This document shows positions 19,301 to 27,652 of a DNA stretch of 64,000 nt, one piece after another. Each line of letters begins with the position of its first letter. Position 1 is the first letter of the stretch. Position numbers and translations under genes: made by a program. Source of the DNA: Planctomycetaceae bacterium (GTDB lineage: Bacteria > Planctomycetota > Phycisphaerae > Tepidisphaerales > Tepidisphaeraceae); NCBI GenBank assembly GCA_027487775.1, contig JAIYCY010000005.1, positions 48,339 through 112,338 of the forward strand, written 5' to 3'. The notes beneath the pieces were generated by a model. That model was given only the letters and a program-made list of their open reading frames with translations. It was not told where the DNA came from and did not search any database.

Positions 19301-19660
19301 CCGGTGGTTGATCGTCCGATGATGATCACCGAGTTCAGCTTTGGCGCGACAGATCGCGGGATGTTTTACGCAGGGATGAACAACGCTCGCACCCAGCAGG
19401 GACGGGCGGAGAAGTTCAGCGCGTTTGTTGAGAGCGTAATGAATCATCCGAATTTCGTCGGTTATCACTGGTTTCAATTCACGGATCAGCCCGCGTCGGG
19501 TCGGACACGCGAAGGTGAGAACGGCAATTACGGTCTCGTAGACATCACCGATGCGCCGGCGATGGAGCTCATCGAGGCCACGCGCGCTGCAGGTGCGCGG
19601 CTTTATGAGCGGCTCCGAGTCAGTTCAGCAACAGAGAATCATCCACGGAGGAATCCATGA
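16352..19660 (+). CDS. Secreted fusion: FAD-dependent oxidoreductase plus clan GH-A-like glycosidase
   Basis: Protein of 1102 residues starting at an ATG with GAGGTG upstream. A signal peptide (TSVVSVAAIMLAVCMAISVVPARGQ) indicates export. Residues about 35-540 are a FAD_oxidored domain (VIVYGATPAGIMASVAAARE, then GGMVTGGLGATDHGN). A linker at about 545-600 is rich in Pro, Ala and Ile. The rest, from about residue 610, resembles an agarase/beta-galactosidase-type TIM barrel (FDRYGQYVHRDWPGKIRSDE; FWLVDPSGKLFFSVGVNCV). Candidate catalytic residues are Glu852 in FVDNEIPWS (acid/base, Asn-Glu pair) and Glu994 in MMITEFSFGA (nucleophile), as expected for clan GH-A. The precise GH family (GH42, GH50 or GH86-like) cannot be settled by eye. 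It overlaps the next gene by four bases. Confidence 0.82.
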   Translation: MNTWLQTSVVSVAAIMLAVCMAISVVPARGQVEALRDRVDVIVYGATPAGIMASVAAAREGASVLLVEPSGHVGGMVTGGLGATDHGNTQTIGGDTRRFFEAIGMHYATTLPDEPQWAKGWRHEPHVAARVFDQMMRDAGVMLLTKSRLKEKNGVGKVGGRIEWIEIESGERLSARVFIDASYEGDLMAQAGVGYTWGRESVGTYNEERAGIRPPVKFGRPGSARDAQGLIPYVVEPHGELGEADRRVMSYTFRLCMTRNPENRIPFTKPHDYDVRRYELVLQELAAKPDAEFGDYVRLNPLPNGKVDANNRPGVIVSTNLPNGSWDYPDGTYARRTEIWKAHETWVRGFIWFLQTDPRVSEKIRSEAIEWGLAADEFEEYGGWSPQLYVRVARRMIGEHVTTAHDLTTNPIKPDPVGMGSYFLDSHRVSRLVLPDGDVATEGGVGGSTVPYQISYRSLIPKRGECENLLVPVCLSTSAVALCSIRMEPVYMILGQSAGTAAGLAAKTDRAVQDIPFAELESRLRRDGQVLEVKPSKEAKSDAVGRSEAGETVVLTQQGLPAPIAPAPIPPAPIAPAPIDAAPAQAGQTSSPLLPGIKIPPAESPEAPGFFPAFDRYGQYVHRDWPGKIRSDEQLRATVADEMADLQKHPGPEDWNEYGGWASGPQLDSTGFFRTTKYGNRFWLVDPSGKLFFSVGVNCVRKMDPTPIQGREHFFTENPLLDPSMSAFEVRGVSAIKAALAGTQPISFNFTWANLARKYGESWDETTRELSHQRLRSWGFNTIGNWSDERTYLKRRTPYVVNLRVIAPGLKVPSGGIKDPFDPALGPAVKAALAAEASNGDPWNIGYFVDNEIPWSTPGSVGVAALKAPANQPAKIELARRLEEKYTTIEALNAAWKSSYASWEALLDSTDVPEQASADLEDFRLHFADVLYRNIKQAFVESGTPHLYLGSRIHGRQDAIIAIAARHCDVVSVNGYRDHVNLYPVVDRPMMITEFSFGATDRGMFYAGMNNARTQQGRAEKFSAFVESVMNHPNFVGYHWFQFTDQPASGRTREGENGNYGLVDITDAPAMELIEATRAAGARLYERLRVSSATENHPRRNP
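18032..18091 (+). repeat. Four 15-bp tandem repeats encoding the interdomain linker
   Basis: Units of CCTGCGCCCATTGCC with small changes encode PAPIA/PAPIP. They lie exactly between the oxidoreductase and glycosidase domains of the fusion protein. Confidence 0.8.
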
Positions 19661-20559
19661 GAAAGACACGCAAGTCGACGGAATTGCGATCGTCGAGAGG
19701 CTTTACGCTCGTCGAGCTGCTGGTGGTCATCGGAATCATCTCGGTTCTGGTGTCGCTGCTTCTTCCAGCCCTCGGCCGTGTGCGTCGCAGCGCCTTTGCG
19801 ACGCAGTGTGCAAGCAACATGAGGCAGATTTCGATGTCCATGCTGCAGTATGCACAGGCCAACAAAGGCAGGTTGCCGATGGCTCGTATTCCCGACGCAG
19901 GTGTGAGCACGATCTATCCGAATGGTTGGTTCTGGCCGAACGAGCTTGTTCGTCTGAAGTACATTCCGATGCAGTCGAGTCAGGATTCGCTTGGGCGACT
20001 GATCCAGCACAGCTCGGTCTTCCGCTGCCCTGAAGGTGAGCCGGAGATCGATCCATACACAGTTGACATCCGCTCGACCAACGCCACAAGCCCGCGCGAT
20101 CCGCGGAACAACATGTCGGTTCGATATCGCTACGGCGATCCGAGCATAGCCACCTGGTACATGGTCAACGCGAAGCAGGCTGCGACGATCACACAGGCCG
20201 GAAACGCCAAGGATGCGCCGTTTGTTTTGTATCACACTGGATCGGGCAGGAACATCGACAACGACCTTCGAAACCGCGCCTTCGCGCGATCGCTTTCACA
20301 GATTCGCAAACCCGGCGAAGTGGTGATGCTGCTCGACGGATCGGAAGCGTTGATCGGTATTCAATGGCGGTACATGGCTGCCCGTCATGGACCTTTGAAC
20401 GCAAACGGACGCGATGGATCGACGAACATGGCCTTCTTCGACGGCCATGTGTCATTGATTCCGACACGCGACATTGGTCGCCTCGTGGCGACAGACCCAT
20501 CCCAGGAACTGGCCCAGATTCGACGCGACACCATTTTCTACATGAGTCGGCAGAAGTGA
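19657..20559 (+). CDS. Prepilin-type N-terminal cleavage/methylation protein
   Basis: Type II secretion pseudopilin-like protein of 300 residues. The leader ends RSSRG15 before F16[24 protein letters not shown], with Glu20 at mature position 5, so processing by a prepilin peptidase is expected. The body is an extracytoplasmic domain of the planctomycete type (CASNMRQISMSMLQYAQANKGRLP). It closes with a His then DG pattern (HGPLNANGRDGSTNMAFFDGHVSLI). The start overlaps the stop of the FAD/glycosidase fusion by four bases, implying coupled translation. Such proteins are highly multiplied in planctomycetes and their function is mostly unknown. The neighbours suggest a role near carbohydrate capture or breakdown; that is inference. 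Confidence 0.88.
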   Translation: MRKTRKSTELRSSRGFTLVELLVVIGIISVLVSLLLPALGRVRRSAFATQCASNMRQISMSMLQYAQANKGRLPMARIPDAGVSTIYPNGWFWPNELVRLKYIPMQSSQDSLGRLIQHSSVFRCPEGEPEIDPYTVDIRSTNATSPRDPRNNMSVRYRYGDPSIATWYMVNAKQAATITQAGNAKDAPFVLYHTGSGRNIDNDLRNRAFARSLSQIRKPGEVVMLLDGSEALIGIQWRYMAARHGPLNANGRDGSTNMAFFDGHVSLIPTRDIGRLVATDPSQELAQIRRDTIFYMSRQK

Positions 20560-20597
20560 TTGTCGAGTGATTGCAATCGTCTGAGTCGGTAAGAGAC

Positions 20598-22259
20598 ATG
20601 AAGCCCAGCTCGATCATCCAACCTCTCATGCATGCCGCCGATGTCTGCGTCTATGGCGGGACATCCGCGGGCGTGATTGCTGCGGTTGCGGCGGCGCGGC
20701 GCGGGCATCGGGTCATCCTGGTCGAGCCGGGACGCCATCTCGGCGGAATGACCAGCGGCGGACTTGGAGCAACCGACTTCGGCAACAAGTCCGTGATTGG
20801 CGGACTTGCAAGGGAGTTCTATCGGCGCGTCGGCGCGCATTATGGCATACCTGAGAGTTGGGTCTTTGAACCCTCCGTCACCAAGCGGATCTTTGAGCAA
20901 CTCATCGAGACACATCGAGTCAAGGTGCTGCGCGAACACCGTGTGATCATGGTCAATCGAGTCGGCGAGCTGATCCGGAGCGTGCGGGTCGAACATCGAC
21001 CGACAGACAAGCACAATGCTCAGCAGGCCGGCGACGGTGCGCCGACTGAAATCTCAGCGCGGCAGTTCATCGATTGCAGCTATGAAGGCGATCTGATGGC
21101 CCGCGCGGGCGTTGAATATCATGTGGGACGTGAAGCGTCGGGCGACTACGGCGAATCGCTCAACGGCGTCTGTCCGTTACTCACCGGGCATCAATTCAAC
21201 ATCGACGTTGATCCCTATCGCGTTGAAGGCGACCCGACTAGTGGCCTGCTACCCTTGATCGACGCGGGCGAGATCGGCTCGGCATCAGGCGGCATCGAAG
21301 CGCCCGGCGCAGGCGATCAACGAGTACAGGCCTATAACTTCAGGCTTTGCTTTACCCGCAAGGACGCCAACCGAATCGAACACGCGCCGCCAGTTGGATA
21401 CGATCCGGATCGATACTCGCTGCTTGCTCGGTATCTTAGAAAACTAGACGCATCCGGCGTGATGATGCGGCTGCATCGTATTGTCATGGCGGTCTCGCCC
21501 ATGCCGGGGCAGAAGACTGACATCAACAATTCCGGGCCTTTCTCGACCGATTGCATCGGGATGAACTGGCGATACCCGGACGCAGATTATGCCCTGCGCG
21601 GCGAGATCTTTCGTGAGCATCTTCGTTACACACAGGGTCTTGTCTATTTTCTAGCGACCAGCGCAAATGTGCCGTCGATGATGCGGGCGGAGATGTCGCT
21701 TCTCGGGCGGTGTCGCGATGAATTTGTGGATACGGATGGCTGGCCTCATCAGCTTTATGTGCGTGAAGCGCGGCGGATGATCGGGATGGAGGTCGTCACC
21801 CAAGCTCATTGTGAGAAGACCATCGTGACCGACCAACCGATCGGCATGGCGGCGTACAAGATGGACTCGCACAACGTTCGGCGCATCGTGGTCGACGGCT
21901 TTGTCCGCAACGAAGGCAACATCGAAGTTCCACCGACCGGGCCTTACGCCATTCCCTATGGGGCGATCACGCCGAAAACATGCAGCAATCTGCTTGTGCC
22001 TGTCTGTCTGTCGGCGAGCCATATCGCGTATGGTTCGATTCGAATGGAGCCGGTCTTTATGGTGCTCGCAGAATCTGCTGCGATCGCCGCCGACCTTGCG
22101 ATCCGTGGCCGGTTTGACGTGCGATGTATCGATCGATCCGCGCTCAGACAAGCCTTGATGGAATCCGATCAGGTGCTCCATCACGACGCAGCAGACGCGG
22201 GCCCGATGAATGAGGTGTTCTTGGAGCGTCATTCGGGTGAAGTCGCGTCGTCGTTGTAA
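20598..22259 (+). CDS. FAD-dependent oxidoreductase (FAD_oxidored type), paralogue 2
   Basis: Flavoprotein of 553 residues. The ATG was chosen over a TTG 27 bases upstream. The dinucleotide fold is ADVCVYGGTSAGVIAAVAAARRG, followed by GGMTSGGLGATDFGN and GLAREFYRRVGAHYG. Later motifs are FIDCSYEGDLMARAG and PVCLSASHIAYGSIRMEPVFMVLAESAA. It is closely similar to the minus-strand paralogue and to the N-terminal half of the fusion, which points to local duplication. There is no signal peptide. It follows the prepilin-like gene by 38 bases and is probably the last gene of that operon. The substrate is unknown. Confidence 0.86.
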   Translation: MKPSSIIQPLMHAADVCVYGGTSAGVIAAVAAARRGHRVILVEPGRHLGGMTSGGLGATDFGNKSVIGGLAREFYRRVGAHYGIPESWVFEPSVTKRIFEQLIETHRVKVLREHRVIMVNRVGELIRSVRVEHRPTDKHNAQQAGDGAPTEISARQFIDCSYEGDLMARAGVEYHVGREASGDYGESLNGVCPLLTGHQFNIDVDPYRVEGDPTSGLLPLIDAGEIGSASGGIEAPGAGDQRVQAYNFRLCFTRKDANRIEHAPPVGYDPDRYSLLARYLRKLDASGVMMRLHRIVMAVSPMPGQKTDINNSGPFSTDCIGMNWRYPDADYALRGEIFREHLRYTQGLVYFLATSANVPSMMRAEMSLLGRCRDEFVDTDGWPHQLYVREARRMIGMEVVTQAHCEKTIVTDQPIGMAAYKMDSHNVRRIVVDGFVRNEGNIEVPPTGPYAIPYGAITPKTCSNLLVPVCLSASHIAYGSIRMEPVFMVLAESAAIAADLAIRGRFDVRCIDRSALRQALMESDQVLHHDAADAGPMNEVFLERHSGEVASSL

Positions 22260-22357
22260 ACCTGAATCACCCGACAGGGTCCGAGGAGATGCGTCGGTCG
22301 CATGGCGGGGGTTGACGCCTGGCTTAAGGTGGACTCTGTGTCGTTTCCTGACGTCCA

Positions 22358-23503
22358 TCAGGCGCGGAACTGTCTGCGATACTGCATGGGGGTTTGTCCG
22401 GTCAGTTTCTTAAACAGTCGGCAGAGGTGATAGACGTTGTCAAAGCCGATCTGTTGCGCGATATCCTTGAGCGATGAATCGGCGCGCGCTAGAAGTTGTT
22501 GCGCGGCTTCGATCTGAGTTCTTCGAATGATTTGCAATGGCGTACAGCCGAGATGCTCTCGGAATTTGCGTTCGAGAATGCGTCTTGAAACTGGCACGGC
22601 GACCAGAATATCGCGGACGCCGATACGCGTGTGTGCGTGCGTCCGAACAAAGCGAACGGCGGCGACGATGTCAGGATCTGGGATGGTCAGGATGTCTGAA
22701 CTCGGGCGTGATGTCACACCCAAATGCGGAACCTTGACCGTATGTGGACTGGCCTTGCGACCACTGAGCATGCGGGCCAGAACTTGAGCGGCGTGTATGC
22801 CGATTTGCTCAAGCGGAATGCCGACCGACGAGAGCGCAGGTTCGGCGAGATCGCAATTGAGCCGATCGTCGTTCACACCGACGACGGCGGCCTCGTCGGG
22901 AATGCGAATCTGCCTCAGTCTGCACAACTGCGTCACCCATAGGCCCCAGTCGTCGTCGAACAGCATCAGACCAAACGGGCGTGGCAATCGTGCGAGCCAT
23001 TCGCCCATGCGCTCGTCCATCGACGACCAGTCCGCTCCCCAAATCATCGGCGGCGATTCGTGTAGACGACCGCCGCTCTGCGCGATGACGCGGGCAAAGC
23101 CACCTCGCTGCAGCCTCGCGTCTTCTCGTCCTGGAGGGCCGATGTAACCAAAGTCCCTCAGCTGACCTTCGACCAAATGCCGACCGACCGCTTCGCCGAT
23201 GCTGGCGTGATCAGGAATCACGCGAGGAAAAACCTTGCTGTCGATCACCTGAGATACCGACACCGTCGGCACATCAAACTTCCGAAGCGCAGTCTCATCT
23301 GCATCGGAGAGAACTTCGGCGATGATCCCGTCAGGCGACCAGCGCTTCAGGAGCTCCATGCGCGAAGGCGACAGCGACGCCACCGTATGCAGAATCCAAT
23401 CCGGACTCCCGCGCGCATGTCTCAGGATGCCGCGAAGAATCCCTCGACAGCGAACAAGATCCTTGTTCAGCACCAGTGCGATTCTTTTGAGCCGTGACTC
23501 CAT
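22358..23503 (-). CDS. XylR-like transcriptional regulator, AraC family
   Basis: DNA-binding regulator of 381 residues. The N-terminal two thirds is a periplasmic-binding-protein-like sensor domain (RIALVLNKDLVRCRGILRGI; RPFGLMLFDDDWGLWVTQLC; AVVGVNDDRLNCDLAEPALSSV). The last 100 residues are an AraC helix-turn-helix domain (VPVSRRILERKFREHLG; IAQQIGFDNVYHLCRLFKKLTGQTP). The same layout is found in E. coli XylR, which binds D-xylose, but the ligand here cannot be read from sequence. It converges on the oxidoreductase operon with a 98-base gap and may control that cluster. A second member of this family lies at 52.3 kb. Confidence 0.9.
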   Translation of the reverse strand: MESRLKRIALVLNKDLVRCRGILRGILRHARGSPDWILHTVASLSPSRMELLKRWSPDGIIAEVLSDADETALRKFDVPTVSVSQVIDSKVFPRVIPDHASIGEAVGRHLVEGQLRDFGYIGPPGREDARLQRGGFARVIAQSGGRLHESPPMIWGADWSSMDERMGEWLARLPRPFGLMLFDDDWGLWVTQLCRLRQIRIPDEAAVVGVNDDRLNCDLAEPALSSVGIPLEQIGIHAAQVLARMLSGRKASPHTVKVPHLGVTSRPSSDILTIPDPDIVAAVRFVRTHAHTRIGVRDILVAVPVSRRILERKFREHLGCTPLQIIRRTQIEAAQQLLARADSSLKDIAQQIGFDNVYHLCRLFKKLTGQTPMQYRRQFRA

Positions 23504-23606
23504 TCAGTGCTCAATCGTCGGCGGATTCGTGGCTAGATCAACCCTCGCGCACTGGCGGCGCAGTTCTGGTCGTAACGCGAGCTGCAACACACGCCGAGCG
23601 TCGGAC

Positions 23607-24704
23607 TTATTGACGACGCAACAGGGTGAATGCAGCACCGATCAGAAGGCCAGCGACCATGGGCTCAGGAATCGGGATCACCGACGACCACGTCGTCGCA
23701 AGACGCGGTTCATCAAAACTGGCCGCCTTGTTCCAGTTGAAACCGAGCAACGTGAGTTGGGTCAGATCGCTCGTCGTTGTGAAGCCAAAGGTGCGGAGCT
23801 CGATCGGCGCTTGCGCCGCGGTTGCAGCCGCCTCGGAGCCGAGCGAACTGAGCGTCGGCTGGTGCCAGATCGTCAGCTTGGAATTGCCCGCAGGGTTGGT
23901 CGGGTCGTCGTTGATGTCGACTCGAACGATCGTGAGACGGGCGATCACGGTTTGAATGCCGTCGGTCTGGAGGATGTTATTCTCAAGCAGGTTCTGCTGC
24001 ATCAGACCGCTCGAACCGACGTGCCGAATCACATAATCCGTGTGACCGCCCACGCTATCGCGTGCGGCACCGATGAGCAGGCCCCGCATCGCTGTGCCGC
24101 TGTTGTCGAAGTGTGTGTCTCCACTGCCTGAACTGGAACTTGTGAATCCACCCCCGACGAAACCGGTGACGCTGGTCGCACTGTCCGAAAGCAAGACCTG
24201 CGATGTGATCGACATGTAATAGGTATTCGATGGAGTATAGGAACTCAACGCGCGTTGAACGCGACGCTGCAGCGTTGCTGTGGTTGAGGCTCCGCCGTAA
24301 CGCGCGCGACCGCCGAGGTGATAGTCCGCCGTCTCTGGCATGACGATGCCCGCCGACTCGCTCGTCCATTGCGCCACGGCGAGGGTGCCGCTTGTTACGT
24401 TTCCGCTCCATGCGCCGGTGAATCCCGCAACCGTCGGATTCTGTCCTGCGCCGTTGGCCGTTGAACGACGCAGTTGATTCACGCCTGAGGTCGTCACGTA
24501 CTCGCCGTTGGCGAGATTAGGATTCGTCGGATTGAGCGGATCGTTCTTGAAGCTGTCGGCGGCGATCAGCGCGGCTTGTGACGTGCCCGCAGAGATGCTG
24601 CATGCTGCCAACGTCAACAACGCGACCACGGCACGCGTCGTTCGCTTGGTTGTCTTCACTCGGCTGTTGCCTTGTCGGGTTGATGGGTTCGAATGAGTTC
24701 TCAT
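23607..24704 (-). CDS. PEP-CTERM sorting-signal protein A
   Basis: Secreted protein of 365 residues. AGGAG sits just upstream of the chosen ATG, which begins MRTHSNPSTRQ and leads into a signal peptide (AVVALLTLAACSISAGTSQA). The C-terminus is PIPEPMVAGLLIGAAFTLLRRQ: a PEP motif, a hydrophobic segment and a basic end, which is an exosortase recognition tail. The middle has no recognised domain. It shares long stretches with the following minus-strand gene (GNVTSGTLAVAQWTSE; QTDGIQTVIARLT; NSKLTIWHQP; FNWNKAASFDEPRL), so the two are paralogues. Function is unknown; surface attachment is inferred from the tail and from the exosortase at the start of the window. Confidence 0.85.
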   Translation of the reverse strand: MRTHSNPSTRQGNSRVKTTKRTTRAVVALLTLAACSISAGTSQAALIAADSFKNDPLNPTNPNLANGEYVTTSGVNQLRRSTANGAGQNPTVAGFTGAWSGNVTSGTLAVAQWTSESAGIVMPETADYHLGGRARYGGASTTATLQRRVQRALSSYTPSNTYYMSITSQVLLSDSATSVTGFVGGGFTSSSSGSGDTHFDNSGTAMRGLLIGAARDSVGGHTDYVIRHVGSSGLMQQNLLENNILQTDGIQTVIARLTIVRVDINDDPTNPAGNSKLTIWHQPTLSSLGSEAAATAAQAPIELRTFGFTTTSDLTQLTLLGFNWNKAASFDEPRLATTWSSVIPIPEPMVAGLLIGAAFTLLRRQ

Positions 24705-25046
24705 GGTCTCCTGCCTCCGATTTTCGATCATCCCCGTCCGCACTCCGCATGCGTTACGGTCGATCGCTCTGCACATGATGAATAGGAATGCCTCCATTCC
24801 GATGTCAGTAATATGTCGCCGCGCTTCCGGCATGGCATTACCAGAACGCGCATCTTGATTGATCATTCGCGTCTTTGTCGCCAGAAAGGGCTTGCATCAT
24901 CAGCCATCCCCAGGGCCTGCAACGGAAAGTCCCCGGCCGATCCGAGTCGCGGATCTTGCCGGGGATCAATCTGAACCATCCATTTGCCGCTCGTTCAGTC
25001 CAACACGCAAGTCACTGAACACGCGATGTTCAATCACGCGAGATGT
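24705..25046. other. 342-base intergenic region with a GC-rich hairpin
   Basis: It separates the two paralogous PEP-CTERM genes. A hairpin at 24931-24964 has an outer 7-bp stem (CCCCGGC/GCCGGGG) and an inner 6-bp stem (GATCCG/CGGATC). It lies about 85 bases after the stop of the upstream minus-strand gene and may terminate it, though the T-run is weak. No other gene is visible. Confidence 0.5.
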
Positions 25047-27293
25047 TCATTGACGCATGCGTCGGCGAAGCAGCATGGCAACCGCCGGGGCGAGCGAAAG
25101 CAGGGCGGGTTCCGGAACCATCGACTGCGCGAGCAGCCAATCCGATTCAAACGTCGCCGGATCAATACTGGCCAGCGGGCCCGCAAGCGATTGGCCGTAG
25201 TTACGCGAAAGCGACAGCAGATCGGTGAACGAAACCACGCCGTTGTCCAGGTAGTCGAAGTTACCTTCGCCCCAGCCTCGGCCGGTCGTTCCGTAGTTGC
25301 GGGCCATGATCAATAGGTCACTGAAGTTCACTTGCCCGTCCAGATTCGCGTCGCCGTTCAGCGTCCGACGGACGAGCACTGCCGTCGCGTCCACCGTGAC
25401 TCCGCCGAACACGTTTCCGCCCAAGACACTCGCCTCGGCGATGCCGATGAACTCATTCACCGCGCTACCAAGTCCGACCGAGTTGATGCCAAGTCCGTCC
25501 CACGTTCCGCCGTTCCGACCTTCAGAAATCTCCTGCGTCAGCGTCGCAAGCGGTGACGCATCTGCATAGTCAACAATGAAGAGACCTCGGTCGAGCGATA
25601 GCGTTCCGTTCGCTCCGACCAAAATTTGATCGACCACCGATGTTGCAGACACACTGCCACCCGCATCGATCCGCAGCGCTCCGCCTACTTCGAGCAGACT
25701 CTGATCGAGGATCGTGCCGGTCACGCCCGTCGATCCAATGACAAGTTGCGTGTTCTCGTTCACGCTCACCGTTCCACCCCCAACCAGGCGGGCAATGCGT
25801 GCCGGGGCAGTGTTGCTCGTGGTCAGCGCGCCGTCGTTCGTCAGTGTGCCACCGATCGCGACCTCGCCCGCGCCGGTGATGGTGAGCGCACCGCCTGTGC
25901 CCAAACTGACATCGTTCAATCGGAGCGCAGCACCACTGCTCGCCCGTAGTGTTGAGGTCGGACTGAGAACCACCGGGGCATTGATCACGTGTGACCCGCG
26001 CGCCGCGGAAATGCCCGCATCCAATCCGTTGAGCGTCAGCGCCAAGCCGTTCAGCGTATAGCGAGCACCCGAGGTCAGGGTTAGGGAACGCAGGTTGACC
26101 GGCACGTCGAGTGTGATCGTTCGATCAGCAGTGATTGCTGATCCAAGAACGGCTCGGGCGGCGGAGCTGTTCGGGACACCCGCGGGCGCCGGGCCGCCGG
26201 TCCAGTTTGCCGATTCGCTCCAGTTCCCGTCAGCGTTGGTGATCCAAGTCGGGTTGGGCGAAATGACAACATCCGACCAGCTGCGGCCGAGCCGAGGTTC
26301 GTCAAAGCTCGCCGCCTTGCTCCAGTTCAATCCCATCAGCGTCAGTTGCGTCAGATCTGAACTGCTCGTCATCGCAAACGTGCGCAGCACCAGCGGCGCG
26401 CTTGCACTTGTCGCCGCCGTCTCGGTGTAGAGCTCGTTTTCCGGCGTCTGGTGCCAGATCGTCAGCTTGCTGTTGCCCTGAGGATTGGTCGGATCGTCGT
26501 TGACATCGAGCCTCACAACGGTGTATCTCGCAATGACCGTTTGAATCCCGTCGGTCTGAAGGATGTCATTTTCGACGACATCCTGCTGCATCACGCCGCT
26601 CGAGCCGACGTGCCGAATCACATAGTCGGTTGCGGTGGGGCCGTCTGTGGCCGCGCCGATCATAAAACCTCGCATCGACGCGCCGGTGTAATGCGCGTCG
26701 TCGCCGTTGTTCAATCCGGTGCTGGTGAAGCCGACGCCCACAAAGCCCGCGGTGCTCGCGTCATCACCGATCAACACCTGTGACGAAAGCGAAAAATAAT
26801 AAGTGGCAGACGGTGTGTACGCAGAGAGCGGCCGCTGTACGCGACGCTGAAGCGCGTTTGTCGTTGCCGCTCCTCCGAAACGCGTTCGACCACCCGCGTG
26901 ATACGCTGCCGTCTGCGGCGTGACGATCGGATCCAACTCCGATGTCCATTGCGCAACCCCCAGCGTCCCGCTCGTGACATTGCCCGACCACGGACCCGTG
27001 AACCCCGCGATCGTCGGATTCTGCCCGCCTCCGTTCGCCTCGCCTCGGCGAAGCTGATTCGGCGCAACGGCCACATATTGCCCAAGCGCAATGTTCGGCG
27101 AACTGGGGCTGCTCGGATTATTCAAAAACGAGTCGGCAGCAATCAACTGACCCAACGCCGACGAGGCAGACAAGCCCAGCATCCCCACGCAGATCGCTGC
27201 CACGCTTGATTTCAGCCGCGATGACGCTGCGGCGCTTCGATTCACTCCCGCTAAGCGAACTCCCACGGATACGCGCTGATTCAGTGTTCGCAT
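25047..27293 (-). CDS. PEP-CTERM protein B with autotransporter-like repeats and dockerin-like module
   Basis: Secreted protein of 748 residues; GAGGAGG lies upstream of the chosen ATG. After the signal peptide, about residues 55-360 match PEP-CTERM protein A. A beta-solenoid-like stretch follows (about 375-620), rich in Gly, Thr and Ser with phrases such as GALTITGAGEVAIGGTLTN, typical of autotransporter-like passenger repeats. Next comes a two-part dockerin-like calcium module: GDANLDGQVNFSDLLIMARN, then a second half ending GVVSFTDLLSLSRNYGQ. The end is MVPEPALLSLAPAVAMLLRRRMRQ, a PEP-CTERM tail. Having both a dockerin-like module and an exosortase tail is notable. Its role is unknown; a cell-surface structural or binding protein is the best guess. 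Confidence 0.85.
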   Translation of the reverse strand: MRTLNQRVSVGVRLAGVNRSAAASSRLKSSVAAICVGMLGLSASSALGQLIAADSFLNNPSSPSSPNIALGQYVAVAPNQLRRGEANGGGQNPTIAGFTGPWSGNVTSGTLGVAQWTSELDPIVTPQTAAYHAGGRTRFGGAATTNALQRRVQRPLSAYTPSATYYFSLSSQVLIGDDASTAGFVGVGFTSTGLNNGDDAHYTGASMRGFMIGAATDGPTATDYVIRHVGSSGVMQQDVVENDILQTDGIQTVIARYTVVRLDVNDDPTNPQGNSKLTIWHQTPENELYTETAATSASAPLVLRTFAMTSSSDLTQLTLMGLNWSKAASFDEPRLGRSWSDVVISPNPTWITNADGNWSESANWTGGPAPAGVPNSSAARAVLGSAITADRTITLDVPVNLRSLTLTSGARYTLNGLALTLNGLDAGISAARGSHVINAPVVLSPTSTLRASSGAALRLNDVSLGTGGALTITGAGEVAIGGTLTNDGALTTSNTAPARIARLVGGGTVSVNENTQLVIGSTGVTGTILDQSLLEVGGALRIDAGGSVSATSVVDQILVGANGTLSLDRGLFIVDYADASPLATLTQEISEGRNGGTWDGLGINSVGLGSAVNEFIGIAEASVLGGNVFGGVTVDATAVLVRRTLNGDANLDGQVNFSDLLIMARNYGTTGRGWGEGNFDYLDNGVVSFTDLLSLSRNYGQSLAGPLASIDPATFESDWLLAQSMVPEPALLSLAPAVAMLLRRRMRQ

Positions 27294-27652
27294 GATCCAT
27301 CCTCCTCGATCGAACATGTAAAAAAACGATGCCTCCGACACTCCTGCAACATTCTCTGAGCCATCACGGTTCCCCGGCAATGCAGGATCGCGCAATCTTG
27401 TTGACGGTTTACGTCACGATATCCATCGCCGCGAGGCTCGACGCTGCCCGGCGGATCGGGTGAGCCACCGGCCACGCAAAGTTTCGAGGGTCGAACCCCT
27501 GACCTTCATGGATCGCCAACCGATCCGCTCGACCCATGCCCCTACACGCGCAGCTGCTCAATCAGGTGCCATTCGATGAATACTCGCAGCCATTCGATCA
27601 AACTCGGATCACTCCCAAGTCCAATCCATGATCAAGATTCATCGTCATCCTC
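27294..27652. other. Intergenic region, no convincing gene
   Basis: It lies upstream of PEP-CTERM protein B and should hold its promoter, but I find no confident -35/-10 pair. Around 27485-27545 the minus strand looks faintly tRNA-like (a GGTTCGACC loop and a 5-bp anticodon-like stem), but acceptor and D arms do not form. The rest shows no coding character on either strand. Confidence 0.4.

Noticed and set aside
27485..27545. tRNA-like segment on the minus strand
   Set aside because: A T-loop-like GGTTCGACC and a 5-bp anticodon-like stem are present, but the T stem has mismatches, position 33 is not T, and no acceptor or D arm can be formed.
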